DNA from: Shimia_B sp038528385 | GTDB taxonomy: Bacteria; Pseudomonadota; Alphaproteobacteria; Rhodobacterales; Rhodobacteraceae | Assembly: GCA_038528385.1 (NCBI GenBank) | Contig: JBCBET010000007.1 | Location: 108,066 to 172,065 of the forward strand | Direction: 5' to 3' | DNA length: 64,000 nucleotides | Shown here: positions 25,368-36,100 of the stretch, in pieces | How positions within the stretch are numbered: position 1 is the stretch's first letter | Layout of the letters: each line of letters opens with the position of its first letter | Made by a program: the position numbers and the translations under genes | Notes under the pieces: generated by a model | Database searches by the model: none | The model's input: only the letters and a program-made list of their open reading frames with translations | What the model was told of the DNA's origin: nothing

Positions 25368-26482
25368 GTGCAGAGGTCATAGACCTCGAATTGTCGGGGC
25401 TCCGGTTGCCCGAAAATCGCGCAGACCTCAAGCGACACCGATTTGGCAAGGCCGAGCACCACGACGCCGCCTATGACGCACGCTATGACTGGTCCACTAT
25501 CTTCTACGACTGCTTTTTCGACGAGGCCGCTTGTGCCATCGTGCTGCTTGGTCCTCCCCTCCTTAATCTGCGTCCCTTGATCGAAGCCGCAGAGTTCCGC
25601 GTTGACGGTCGCGCCGTCGAGATCCGGGAAATCCGCGATCTTTCACGCTGCTCCATCGTCGCGCTGGAGGCGGCCGAAGGGCGGACCGTGACCGTCACCC
25701 ACGGCGATTTCGGCGGGCAGCTCGTCGTCGGGCGATCGTTTGTCGAGGACTTCGCCGGATTGAATGGGGTTCAGTCGATTTCACTCGACAATCGTCTGGA
25801 GTGGATCTCCGACTGGCTCACCTACCACGTCAAGGCCCACGGGTTGGAGACGGTCGTGCTGACCGATAATGGCTCCACCGCCTATGCGCCTGATGCTTTG
25901 CGACGAGTGCTGAGCTCCGTTCCCGGCCTTCGAAAGGCCGCGATCATGCGCGCGCGGTATCCCTTCGGCCCCACGGCCGAAAATCGCTCCGCGTACAATT
26001 CGCTTTTCCTGCAGAGATCGATGGCGGAGATGGGGCGCCTTCGGTTTTTTGCGAAAGCGCGGGCGCTCCTGAACGCAGATATCGACGAACTTTTTCATTC
26101 GTTTCGCGGGCAATCCGTCTTCGATGCGACCGTGGCATCGGCAGACGGATATGTCCGCGCCGATGCCGAGTGGGTCTACGTGTCCAAACGGCCCGACCGA
26201 GGATTTGCGCGCCATGCCGACCACTCCCACGTAAGCGTGTCCGGGAAACCGAAGGCGAACCGGAAGTGGTGCATAGCTCCGCTCGGGCCGCTCAAAGAGA
26301 AACAGTGGAAGACCCACTTCATCCACAACCGCAAAGACCCGGTCGATCCAGATTTCCGGATGTGGCACTTTCGCCAGATCTCCACTTCGTGGAAGTGCGA
26401 GCGCACGGCGAGCGGGCCAGACCTGGTGCAGAACCCCGATTTGATGGACGCCATGCGCCGAGTTCTACCGTCAGAAAGCTAG
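25364..26482 (+). CDS. Putative glycosyltransferase with NADIDE metal motif
   Basis: A 372-residue cytosolic protein. An N-terminal all-beta-like part (about 1-140) precedes a glycosyltransferase-like domain: WISDWLTYHVKAHGLETVVL, DNGSTAYAPDALRRVL, and ALLNADIDELFHS, which resembles the DxDE metal-binding motif of the family-2/92-like transferases next door. A further motif is RKWCIAPLGP, shared as RRWCIAPERAP with the N-terminal half of the protein at 30469. It starts with GTG overlapping the FkbM gene stop. Acceptor and donor are unknown. Confidence 0.65.
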   Translation: MSAEVIDLELSGLRLPENRADLKRHRFGKAEHHDAAYDARYDWSTIFYDCFFDEAACAIVLLGPPLLNLRPLIEAAEFRVDGRAVEIREIRDLSRCSIVALEAAEGRTVTVTHGDFGGQLVVGRSFVEDFAGLNGVQSISLDNRLEWISDWLTYHVKAHGLETVVLTDNGSTAYAPDALRRVLSSVPGLRKAAIMRARYPFGPTAENRSAYNSLFLQRSMAEMGRLRFFAKARALLNADIDELFHSFRGQSVFDATVASADGYVRADAEWVYVSKRPDRGFARHADHSHVSVSGKPKANRKWCIAPLGPLKEKQWKTHFIHNRKDPVDPDFRMWHFRQISTSWKCERTASGPDLVQNPDLMDAMRRVLPSES

Positions 26483-26566
26483 CCGGTGTGAAGACCGGGG
26501 CGAAGTTGGCGTGTTGTCAGGGAAAAGGGCGTCGAGTAAGCTCTAGCTAAAGCAACTATAAGAAAC

Positions 26567-27586
26567 ATGGGCAGTTGCATGGCTCCGGACCTCCGGTTTT
26601 TTCTGGCGCTTACGGTGAAGAACGAGGCTCCGAACCTGTGGGAATGGGTCGCCTATCATCGTGCCATAGGTTTCACCGACATAGCGATCTATCAAAATGA
26701 CAGCGTCGACGGCACCCAGAAGATGCTGCGCACGATGGAGAAGCTCGGCTTCATCCAGTATTTCAACAATCCGAGCCGCAACAAGGGTTGGCAAAACAAG
26801 GCCTATCGGCGCGCCTCGCGGCTGCCGGAATTCCACGCGGCCGACTGGGCTATGGCGCTCGATTGCGACGAATTCCTTGTGGTGAAGACCGGCGACGGAT
26901 CGGTCTCCGCGCTCGTGGAGACCCTCCCGCCAGGGGCAAATTCGTGCACGGTTCATTGGAAGGCCTTCGGGTCGAGTTTTCACGCGGAGATGCCCGACGG
27001 GCTCGTGACCGAGGAATTCACGCTTGCCGAGACGCCGCGCAGGATCGTGGGCCGGCAAATGGGCTTCAAATCCATTTTCAAACCAAGCGCCTACAAACGC
27101 ATCGGCATCCACAAGCCCAAGGACGCCTTCCCGGATGTGCCGAGCGTCATGTGCAATGGCTCGGGCATCCTCCTTGATCCTGATGTCGACCCCGGCTGGC
27201 GCTCAAAGGATCCCGGCGCCCGCAAGCTCGCACAGGTCAATCACTACGCGATCCGCGACGTGGAGCGTTTTTTGGTGAAATCAGGGCGCGGACGCACGGC
27301 GAACCACGACCGCCCTGTGGATACAGACTACTGGCGCGCCTTTGATATCAACGACGCCGAAGACCTCGCCGCCGCGCGTCGCGGGGTCGAGACCCGCGCA
27401 GAGATGGACCGCATGAACAAACGCAGCAGGGGCCGCATAGAACTACTGCACCATGAAGGACGCGCGGCGAACCGGTCGGTCTTTCGCGACATGCTGGGCG
27501 ACCCGTTCTACCGCGGCATCTACGACGAGATCGTCGCCGGCTTCCCTGCGGCGGGGCACGAAGAAACGAGGACGGGCACGCAATGA
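26567..27586 (+). CDS. Family-2-like glycosyltransferase (Glyco_tranf_2_4 type)
   Basis: A 339-residue protein of the PF13704-like glycosyltransferase group. It begins FFLALTVKNEAPNLWEWVA, then YHRAIGFTDIAIYQNDSVDG (NDSxDGT nucleotide-sugar motif), and the metal-binding DxDE appears as ALDCDEFLV. A C-terminal part has QVNHYAIRDVERFLVKSGRG, which recurs in all members of this cluster. No membrane segment is seen. Substrates are not deducible. Confidence 0.8.
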   Translation: MGSCMAPDLRFFLALTVKNEAPNLWEWVAYHRAIGFTDIAIYQNDSVDGTQKMLRTMEKLGFIQYFNNPSRNKGWQNKAYRRASRLPEFHAADWAMALDCDEFLVVKTGDGSVSALVETLPPGANSCTVHWKAFGSSFHAEMPDGLVTEEFTLAETPRRIVGRQMGFKSIFKPSAYKRIGIHKPKDAFPDVPSVMCNGSGILLDPDVDPGWRSKDPGARKLAQVNHYAIRDVERFLVKSGRGRTANHDRPVDTDYWRAFDINDAEDLAAARRGVETRAEMDRMNKRSRGRIELLHHEGRAANRSVFRDMLGDPFYRGIYDEIVAGFPAAGHEETRTGTQ

Positions 27587-27685
27587 CGCATCAAGCGACA
27601 TCGAAGGCGTGTCACAGGGCATCGTCGCACGCGCGGGTTTCAATGCACTTCGGCACGTTCGAGAACGACATTGAAAGGTCGGCAA

Positions 27686-29437
27686 ATGTCTAAGGCTACG
27701 CATCTTGAGGCTGGCGACGACACCATGTCCTCCTCCGCACTTTCCTACGAGACGACTATCACCACGAGCGGCGTTTCCGTACCCTTCGTGCCGGAGATCA
27801 TCACGCCGGCCCTTGAGAAGCCGATGCGGAACTCCCGCTACGAAGGCGGCGAGGTGCTCGCGCTTCGCGAGGGTCTGAGACCCGGCGACCGGGTGCTCGA
27901 ACTCGGGGCTGGCGTGGGCCTTTTGTCGACCATCGCGGCCACCACGGAGGGCGTGGATAGCGTTGTGGCCGTGGAGGCCAATCCCGAGATGATCCCGCTC
28001 ATCGAAGAAACCCACCGCCTGAACGGAGCTGATAACGTTACGCTCCTGAACGGTGTCGTAACGCCCAGCGACGGCGACAAAGTGAGCTTCTACCTCCGCA
28101 GGGATTTCTGGGCCTCCTCCATGGAGCCGGACTCGCGGCCCTATGTCCGCGCAGTGGATATCAGGACCTTCGGGATCGAGAAGCTCATCGCTGACCACGA
28201 CCCCACTGTCATCGTCTGCGATATCGAGGGGGGTGAACTCGGCCTTTTCGACGGTGTCGACCTTTCCAACGTCAGATTGATGGTCATGGAGTTTCATCCG
28301 AAGGTCTACGGCCAACGCCAGGTGGAGGCTCTCTACGATCTCTTCGCTCGGAAGGGTCTGCAGATCACGTCCGTTGAAAAGCCGACCACGGTCCGAAAAT
28401 TCACGCGCCCGGTGACCCCCGCCGAAGCTGAGGCCTGGCCGCCCGGGTCCCCTCGCTTCTTCGTGTCCACCTGCATGAAAGACGAAGGACCATTCATTCT
28501 CGAGTGGATCGCGTGGCACAAATCCCTGGGGATTGATGATTTCGTCGTTTTCACGAACGATTGCACGGACGGAACCGACCTCATCCTCGACCGCCTGGAG
28601 AGCCTCGGGCATTTGCGCCATTTGCCCAATCCGGCACTTGCCACGGGGTCAACCTATTTCCAGCCCGTTGCACTGGCCTACACACCCCATCTGCGGGAAT
28701 GGCGGACGGCGGACTTCTTCATCTCGATGGACGTTGACGAGTTCATCAACATTCGCGTGGGATCCGGCAAGATGTCGGATCTGCTTGCTGCCGCGGGCTT
28801 CTTCGATGCGCTGTCCATGTCCGAGCTCAACCACGGTTCAAACGGTGTTCAGGAATTCGAACCCGGTTTGATGATCGAGCAGTTTCCCCTGCACCAGACG
28901 GAGCGACCGGGGCCTCGCAAGGCGCTGCGCGGAGTGAAAACCATTGTCCGTCTCTCCGAGAAGCTCGACAAGCCGCGCAATCACCGTCCGGACTTTCGCG
29001 GGGACCATGGACCGGTGACCTGGCTGGACGGTTCGGCTCGCCCCCTGGGCAAACTGCACGAGGATGCCAGCCTCAACGGGATCGACGTGCGCGGCAGCTA
29101 CGACCTCGTCTCGCTCGATCATTTCCCGTTGCGGTCCCTCGACAGCTACCTGATCAAGATGTTCCGCGGCGACGTGGTGGTGAAGAACAACCGCGTGTCC
29201 CACCGATACTGGCGCCTGCGGAACAAGAACGAGCAGGCGACGTCGACGTTCGAGCGTCAACAGGCTGGGTTTCGTGCCGCGCTCGGCGCGCTTATGGAGG
29301 ATCCGGAGTTGAGACGCCTGCACGACAGAGCGTGCGATATCCATCGGGAGCGGGCAGTGGCCCTCCTTGAGAAACCCGAGTTTCGCGAACGTCGGGACTG
29401 GATCCTCGAAAATGCCTGGGACGCGGACCCGCGCTAG
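27686..29437 (+). CDS. Fusion of FkbM-type methyltransferase and glycosyltransferase
   Basis: A 583-residue two-domain enzyme. Residues about 1-250 form an FkbM-type methyltransferase (VLELGAGVGLLSTIAA, VAVEANPEMIPLIEETHRL, VIVCDIEGGELGLFDGVDL). Residues about 260-583 form a family-2-like glycosyltransferase (FFVSTCMKDEGPFILEWIAW, FTNDCTDGTDLIL, SMDVDEFINI). The cluster-wide SLDHFPLRSLDSYLIKMFRG follows. Covalent joining implies that sugar transfer and methylation act on the same product. ATG 27686 is preferred over a TTG at 27671, since AAAGG lies upstream of it. Confidence 0.8.
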   Translation: MSKATHLEAGDDTMSSSALSYETTITTSGVSVPFVPEIITPALEKPMRNSRYEGGEVLALREGLRPGDRVLELGAGVGLLSTIAATTEGVDSVVAVEANPEMIPLIEETHRLNGADNVTLLNGVVTPSDGDKVSFYLRRDFWASSMEPDSRPYVRAVDIRTFGIEKLIADHDPTVIVCDIEGGELGLFDGVDLSNVRLMVMEFHPKVYGQRQVEALYDLFARKGLQITSVEKPTTVRKFTRPVTPAEAEAWPPGSPRFFVSTCMKDEGPFILEWIAWHKSLGIDDFVVFTNDCTDGTDLILDRLESLGHLRHLPNPALATGSTYFQPVALAYTPHLREWRTADFFISMDVDEFINIRVGSGKMSDLLAAAGFFDALSMSELNHGSNGVQEFEPGLMIEQFPLHQTERPGPRKALRGVKTIVRLSEKLDKPRNHRPDFRGDHGPVTWLDGSARPLGKLHEDASLNGIDVRGSYDLVSLDHFPLRSLDSYLIKMFRGDVVVKNNRVSHRYWRLRNKNEQATSTFERQQAGFRAALGALMEDPELRRLHDRACDIHRERAVALLEKPEFRERRDWILENAWDADPR

Positions 29438-29446
29438 GGAGGCGCC

Positions 29447-30469
29447 ATGACGCGCCTTGGTTTTACCTGCCTGAAGGACGACGGTCCCTTCCTCGTGGAA
29501 TGGCTTGCCCACCATCTCGCGTCGGGTTTCGACAAGATGCTGGTCCTGACCCATGATTGCACGGACGGGTCGGACGCTCTGATGCAGAGTTTGACCGCTG
29601 ACCCCCGTATCGAGCACGTGCCGTTTCAATGGACGGGGGACAAGGCCGTCCAGTGGCAGGCACTGGATCTGGCGGCCAAACACCCCTCCTACAGGCGCGC
29701 GGACTGGGCCCTCTTTTTCGACGTCGATGAATTCCTGTGTCTTGACGGACCGACGAGCCTCGCGGACCTGACCCCAGTGGAGGGCTGCGATGCCATCGCG
29801 CTCCCGTGGCGTTTCTTCGGATCTTCTGGGCGCCGCGAGCCCGCTGAAGGCCTGACGCCGGAGCGTTTTACGCGCGCCGCGCAGGAGGATATTCACTTCC
29901 CATTGGCGCATCTTTGCAAGACGCTGCACCGTCCAGCATCCTTTCAGAAGCCCGGTGTCCATCGCCCGCGGGCGCGCAAGGGGCAAGTGCCCCGATGGAA
30001 GGGGCCCGATGGCTCCGACTTGCCGCCGGCCTTCTCGTCGTCACCCCACGCCATCTCGCTCTACGGGCTCGCCCGGGGCAAACGGCTGGCCTGGCTCAAC
30101 CACTATTCCCTGCGCTCGGAGCAGGAATTCATGGTGAAGCGCGCGCGCGGGTTGCCCAATCACATGGCCCGCGAAATTGGCATGACCTACTGGGTGGAAC
30201 GGAATTGGAATTCCGTTGAGGAACGCACGATCGCGAGGATGCTGCCCGCGACCAGGGCAGAATATGAAAGGCTGATGGCACTTCCCGGCGTTGCGGAGGC
30301 TCACCAGGCCTGTCTTTCGGTGCAGCGAGAGATGATAGCAACGATGGAAACCAACATCGAGAACGTGCGCTTTGCCTTTCGTCTAAGGCTTGCCGGGGAC
30401 AGTTGCGCGCCGAGCGCGGGACATGCAGAGCGTCTCTTACGGGCCGCGCGCATCGCCGGGACGAACTAG
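29447..30469 (+). CDS. Family-2-like glycosyltransferase
   Basis: A 340-residue glycosyltransferase of the same group as its neighbours: GFTCLKDDGPFLVEWLAHHL, LTHDCTDGSDALMQ and the metal site LFFDVDEFLCL. The distal NHYSLRSEQEFMVKRARG motif matches those of the neighbours. It begins 9 bp after the fusion gene, and its TAG stop overlaps the GTG start of the next gene, pointing to a single transcript. Confidence 0.8.
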   Translation: MTRLGFTCLKDDGPFLVEWLAHHLASGFDKMLVLTHDCTDGSDALMQSLTADPRIEHVPFQWTGDKAVQWQALDLAAKHPSYRRADWALFFDVDEFLCLDGPTSLADLTPVEGCDAIALPWRFFGSSGRREPAEGLTPERFTRAAQEDIHFPLAHLCKTLHRPASFQKPGVHRPRARKGQVPRWKGPDGSDLPPAFSSSPHAISLYGLARGKRLAWLNHYSLRSEQEFMVKRARGLPNHMAREIGMTYWVERNWNSVEERTIARMLPATRAEYERLMALPGVAEAHQACLSVQREMIATMETNIENVRFAFRLRLAGDSCAPSAGHAERLLRAARIAGTN

Positions 30470-32709
30470 TGGTGCATGTGATCCACTGCCTGCTGAGTTC
30501 GTCGAAGGGTGAAAGAGGCGCCGCAGTTCTATTGGATGCGGTGCGCCTGCCGGATGGTCGGGCGATGCTCTCCTTCGACCGCGAGGTAGACGTCGCGAGC
30601 CTCGACCTTCCCGAGAGCGTGCGTTCCGTCGATGCCCGCCACATCGGTGGCGCGGGGCAGATCTTCTGCCGTGCCTTTCCGGAGGAGGGTGATATTTCGC
30701 TCGCCGGTACAAAAATCCGCGCCCATGTCGCTGCCCACCAGCAGTCGCTCCTCGCAGGAACGAACGCCCTTTTGGGTGTGCGCAACGGCGAGCCCGTTGT
30801 AACGGTGCGCGAATGGCTGCGGTTCCATGTGGAGCGGCACGGGGCAACGGCCGCGGTTATCGTCGATCGCGCGCGCCCCGGAACGGATCTGGAATTTCAG
30901 ACCGGCATTTCCGAAGCAGTGAGTGATCTCGCAGGTCTCACCGCCCTAGCTCTCGTACGCTGCGATCATCCTCTCGGCAAACCGGGCCATCCGTCCGAAG
31001 CGCACCCACTTTCGGTGCCTGAGGCGCCCGGCAAGGACCGCATGGAGGCTACGACGCCCGACCCCTGGTCCGCGCCCTTGGGAGCGTCCGCGATATTCGA
31101 GATCCTACGGCACCGCTTCCTCGATCAGGCCCGCGCCGTGGCCCATCTGGACGTCCACGATCTCCTCGAGGTTGACGATGGGCCAACGGCCTTCGACCTT
31201 GCCGTGGCCTCCCCCGGGGGCCTCATCCAGCTTCTTGGCCGGCATGTCTTTCCCTGGCGCATCCGGCCCGGCCAGACACCCCATTTTGGCGACCACATCT
31301 GCACGCAGTTCGACGCCCCTGCCGCGCGCCGGCGGTGGTGCATCGCGCCGGAGCGCGCGCCGCGAGAGGCGATCTGGCGCATGGTCAGGATCGGAAATGC
31401 CAGCCCGGACAGGGGGCGCATGGCGCGCTTCTACCGGCACATGGCTCTGCGCCATCCCACAGAGCAGGTCAGCCAGATCGTCCCCAAAACCTCGCTCGTT
31501 GAGCACGCTCCCTTGATCGCACAGGCCTCGACGATCTGGCGCCACCGCCCTGTGCGCCTGCCCGCGGTCTCTGCGCAGCCCGTTGCAAAAAAGAACGGTC
31601 GCCGCGCGATCGTCACCTGCATGAAGAACGAGGGGCCGTTCATTCTCGAATGGCTGGCCTATCACCGGGCAATCGGCTTCGACGATGTGCTTGTGTACTC
31701 GAATGACTGCACGGACGGCACCGATAGCCTGCTTGACCTGCTCCAGTCGAAGGGCCTCCTCGAACACCGCGGCAACCCCTTTCGCGAGGTGGGAATGAAG
31801 CCGCAGCACGCCGCGCTTCACGCGGCCCAGAAAGAACCGGTCATCCGCGACGCAGAGTGGATCGCGGTGATCGACGTCGACGAATTCATGAATATCAAGG
31901 TCGGCGAGGGCACGCTCGACGCTCTCTTTGCGGTCGTGCCCCAGGCGAATATGATCGCCATGACGTGGCGACTGTTCGGGAATTCCGACCGGCATGATTA
32001 CGAAGACAGCTTCCTCATCGATCAGTTCACGCGATGCGCGCCCGAGATGTGTAGGAAACCCCACCAGGCCTGGGGCTTCAAAACACTGTTTCAGAACATA
32101 GGCTTGTTCAAAAAGCTCGGCGTGCATCGTCCAAAGGGTCTAAATCCGCAACTTTGGGAGCGTGTCGCGTGGGTTAATGGGTCCGGCCGGCCGCTCCCGC
32201 GACAGATGTACAGAAATGCCTGGCGGTCGACGTTGGCGACCTACGGCTACGATCTGGTGCAGCTCAACCACTACGCCGTCCGCTCCGCGGAGAGCTTCTT
32301 GGTGAAGCGCGACAGGGGGCGGGTGAACCACGTCGATCGAGACCAGGGCCTCGCCTACTGGTTCCGCATGAACAACAATGCGGAGGAGGAGACGTCGATC
32401 CAGAGACGCCGTGGCGTGCTCGCCGCAGAACATGCACGCCTGATGGCCGATCCCGAGATCGCAGAGGCGCATATGCGGGCGGTTTCAAGCCACAAAGACA
32501 AGATCGCGGACCTGAAATCGAACGCAGCGCAAGGACGGTTTTTCGAGGAGCTCACGAGCGCACGCATGGAGAAACTTTCCCGCATGCATGCCCATTTCGG
32601 TTCGAACGTTTTTCTGGCCGGGCCCGAAGCCATACCAGAGGAGGTCGTGCGCAAGGATCCCGGCGGAGACTTCTACTTCACCGTCCCACGCAGCGAGACC
32701 GCGCACTAG
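30469..32709 (+). CDS. Tandem glycosyltransferase with a degenerate first domain
   Basis: A 746-residue protein. Residues about 1-370 resemble the protein at 25364: VTVREWLRFHVERHGA, VAHLDVHDLLEV in the place of NADIDE, and RRWCIAPERAP. The DxDE site reads DVHD, so this half may be inactive. Residues about 380-700 are a full family-2-like glycosyltransferase (VTCMKNEGPFILEWLAYHRA, YSNDCTDGTDSLLD, IDVDEFMNIKVG, LNHYAVRSAESFLVKRDRG). GTG 30469 overlaps the previous stop; GTG 30472 is next to it. It closes the cluster. Confidence 0.75.
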   Translation: MVHVIHCLLSSSKGERGAAVLLDAVRLPDGRAMLSFDREVDVASLDLPESVRSVDARHIGGAGQIFCRAFPEEGDISLAGTKIRAHVAAHQQSLLAGTNALLGVRNGEPVVTVREWLRFHVERHGATAAVIVDRARPGTDLEFQTGISEAVSDLAGLTALALVRCDHPLGKPGHPSEAHPLSVPEAPGKDRMEATTPDPWSAPLGASAIFEILRHRFLDQARAVAHLDVHDLLEVDDGPTAFDLAVASPGGLIQLLGRHVFPWRIRPGQTPHFGDHICTQFDAPAARRRWCIAPERAPREAIWRMVRIGNASPDRGRMARFYRHMALRHPTEQVSQIVPKTSLVEHAPLIAQASTIWRHRPVRLPAVSAQPVAKKNGRRAIVTCMKNEGPFILEWLAYHRAIGFDDVLVYSNDCTDGTDSLLDLLQSKGLLEHRGNPFREVGMKPQHAALHAAQKEPVIRDAEWIAVIDVDEFMNIKVGEGTLDALFAVVPQANMIAMTWRLFGNSDRHDYEDSFLIDQFTRCAPEMCRKPHQAWGFKTLFQNIGLFKKLGVHRPKGLNPQLWERVAWVNGSGRPLPRQMYRNAWRSTLATYGYDLVQLNHYAVRSAESFLVKRDRGRVNHVDRDQGLAYWFRMNNNAEEETSIQRRRGVLAAEHARLMADPEIAEAHMRAVSSHKDKIADLKSNAAQGRFFEELTSARMEKLSRMHAHFGSNVFLAGPEAIPEEVVRKDPGGDFYFTVPRSETAH

Positions 32710-33108
32710 TAGGGACTTGGCGTGGTATGGTGCGCCCGACGACGGATGTCGGTGCGAGGAGGTCCGCCGCGGCCGCAACGCGGGCAACACGCCATTCGGG
32801 GGAGTGTTCGATGCCCGCTCCGGAGGCGGTCGTGGCTGACTTCCGTATCACTGAGGCGGCCTTTTCTACCTGTAGTCGGGCACCGTCCGTCGGGGCGTCC
32901 ATCCGGGAGTTGGGTCGTTCTGTACAGTTTTCAGCGCCCGCTTGCACTGTTTTGTACATACGAGAGCCGCCCCATAATGAGTCTCCGCAGGCATGGCTGG
33001 GCGCGGATCCCGGGCCGCCTCAGGATGTCAAATGGTGTGACGACCACCCCGAAAAAGGCGATGGTCTCTTGGGAGCGCGATGCGCCGGATGCCGCCGCCC
33101 GCCGACCC
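32710..33108. other. 399-bp gap between the glycosyltransferase cluster and the RTX gene 3' end
   Basis: The two genes converge here, so no promoter is required. I found no convincing coding frame, terminator hairpin with a U-run, or RNA gene. A locally AT-richer stretch at about 32918-32964 contains two TGTACA/TGTACAT sequences. Open frames crossing the region lack ribosome-binding sites and recognisable protein features. Confidence 0.4.
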
Positions 33109-36100
33109 TCAGCCCAGCACAAAGATGTCGTCGGCGAGGATTATCGGATTGTTCACGCCATCCAGCGCGATCGTCTGACCCGATCCGAAATCGAACACGG
33201 TTCTGCCCTCGACCACATCGGCAAACTCGGAAACGATGGCCGCTCCGTTCGTGAGGCCCCCAGTGAGCGCGACCGTGAATTGGAGCGTATCGACGTTGTT
33301 CTGGAAATCGAGGATGGTGTCCCGACCGTCGCCCAGGTCGAAGACGAAGGTATCTTCGCCGGCCCCGCCCTTGAGCGTGTCGCGGCCCGTGCCTCCCACG
33401 AGCGAATCGTTACCCCCGCCCGCGTTCAGACGGTCATTCCCCGAACCGCCAATGAGCGTATCGTCGAAGGCGTTGCCGAAGATGCGGTCGTCGCCGGTGC
33501 CGCCTTCCATGTAGTCGACGCGGGTACCGCCCTTGATGAAGTCGCTTCCGGAGCCACCGATCAGCCGGTCATTGCCGCCTCCACCCTTGATGTTGTCGTC
33601 GCCGGAGCCGCCTTCCATCGTGTCGGCGTTGCGCTGACCACGCAGCGCGTCGTGCCCGCCGCCGCCCTTGATCGTGTCCTCGCCGCGTCCACCCCGCACG
33701 AAGTCGTTGCCCGCTCCGCTCTCCAGCAAGTCCTCGCCGACGCCGCCCTTCAGGTCGTCGTCACCAATGTCGCCCATGAGCGTGTCATCGCCGCGCCCAC
33801 CGTCGAGGACGTCGTTTCCGCCGGCGCCGACCATGAACTCGTCGGCGTTTGACCCGATGATCGTGTCGTCCCCGATCCCGGTCGTGAGCTTCTCGATATT
33901 CGTGAATGTGCCGCTGAACGGGAAGGCAAGCTGATCGAAGACCACCTCGAACTGCGCGCGATCCGGGTCGTCGACGCCGGGAAGCGCGCGGGTCAGATCG
34001 TCGGCGCTGTTGGCGAATGCCGCCTCCGCCTCGATGATGTCCTGCGGGGTCAGAACGGTACCGTTCCAAACGCGCGGGTCGGTCCCGCCGCCGTCACGCC
34101 ACACGGGCACGTCGCGCAAGAGATTTGCCTCAAAGCTGAAATCGTCGAAGTCGAAGGTAATCTCGCCTTCCACGGACCCGAAGTCGACCACGTCAAAGCC
34201 GTCGCCGCCATCCACATCCGCGTTGCCGAGACCGATGATGAACGTATCGTCGCCCATGCCGCCCCGGGCGGTATCGGACCCTTCGCCGAGCACGAGCACA
34301 TCGTCGCCAGCCCGGCCTTCCAGGAGGTCGTCCCCCGCACCGCCTGAAAGCACATTGTCGCGACCATCTCCGCGGAGCGTATCATCGCCGTTGCTTCCGA
34401 TCACGTTCTCGATGTTGTCGAGCGTGTCGTTACCCTGGGCACCCGTGGCCGTGCCGAACTGGAGGTCCACGATGACGCTGCCGAAATCCCCGGCAGCGAG
34501 CTGGCCTTCCTCTCCGTCGAAGCGCGCATTGGCGTAGGAGGCGGTATCGATCTCGTCGGGCAAGAATCCGCCCACGATGCGATCGTTGCCCGCGCCGCCG
34601 TGGAGGACGTCGTCGCCGCTGCCGCCGTTCAGACTGTCGTTGCCGTCTCCGCCGAAGAGCTCGTCATTTCCGCCGCGCCCCAGCAGCGTGTCGTTGTCGC
34701 CGCGCGTGATGAAGCGGTCGGCCTCGTTCGAGCCGGCAAAGACGTCGCTCACTTCCTGGCCACCGATGACCTCCTCGATGCCAGTGAGCTCTTCGATCCG
34801 GACATAGTCCTGGTCGCCGAACCTGCCGGCCTGAAAACCCGCCGCGGTTCCCAAAAGCAGGTCGAGCTCGGACCGGTAGGTGAAGCGTCCTTCAAGCGAG
34901 AGCACATCGTAGCCCTCCCCGCCCGCGACGGCGCCATCCATGCGGGTAATGCGGATGAAATCCTCGCCCTCTCCACCAGAGATGACGACGTTGTCCTCGG
35001 AGGTGTTGATGATCAGCGTATCGTCGCCCGCATCGCCGTAGGCCTCGTTCCCCTCCACACGGAATTCGAGAAAATCGTCTCCGTCCCCGCCGTGGAAGAA
35101 CGCCTGCGCGCCGCCGTCATTGGCCTGTGCGCGGATCAGTCGGTCATCGCCGCCGGCAGCGAATATCTCCACCCGGGCGGTGCCCCCGGCAAAGAATTCG
35201 TCATTGCCGTCCCCGAGCAGGATCTGTTCGAAGCCTTCGATCTTGCCGCGGCCGAGGTTGACGATGCCGCCGACCGGCTGGCCGGTCTGGGTTCCGAGGT
35301 TTTCGACCTCGAAGTCGCCGTAGGCGTAGTAGTCGATCGTCTGGTTGAACCCGTTTCGAATGAGCCAGCGGACATCACCGACCCCGCGCAGATCGAGCAC
35401 GTCGACAACGCCGGAGCCGCCCCCACCGCCGCCTCTGAGCGTGCCGGTGATCTCCGTCATGATGACGAGGTCGGATCCCGCGCCGCCATCCACCGTATCC
35501 GCGCCGCCGCTATAGATCGTGTCGTTTCCACCGGCGCCTTCGAAGGTTGCACGCACGTCGGGATCAACATTGGGCGCGGCGTAGATGATGTCATCGTCGT
35601 CGGACGCGATGACGTACTCGAAATTCACGATCGTATCGGTGGCGATGACGGAGTCGCCATCCATATGCTCCACCGTGCCGGCCGCGAAGTCGATGACTAG
35701 GGGGCCCGCTGTCTCCAGATCGTCGGAGCGCACGGCCTGGCGCACGTCGGAGTTGAAGAAGCTACGGTCCCCGGAATAGCTGATCCGGTCCGAGGTGCCC
35801 CTGCCGCCGTCGTAGAGCTCGCCCCGTCCTGCCGCGGCGGGCCCGGCAAAGACGATGTCATTGCCTGCGCCTCCAAAGATGCTGTCGCGGCCGCTTCCGC
35901 CCACGAGGATGTCGTCGCCATCGGCGCCGAAGAGCATGTCGTCGCCGGCAAGCCCTTTGTGGAGGTCGTCGCCCGCGCCGGAGATCAGAATGTTGTTGCC
36001 GACGGTGCCGAAGAGCTTGCCGTCGCGGTCGTTCTCGATGGTGACATTCTCGATGCTGTCGAGGTAGTCGCGCTCGAACCCGTTCCACGCGGAGCCGTCA

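Noticed and set aside
32918..32964. Repeated TGTACA sequences as a regulatory site
   Set aside because: They lie between convergent genes, are not in a proper inverted arrangement and have no nearby start codon to control.
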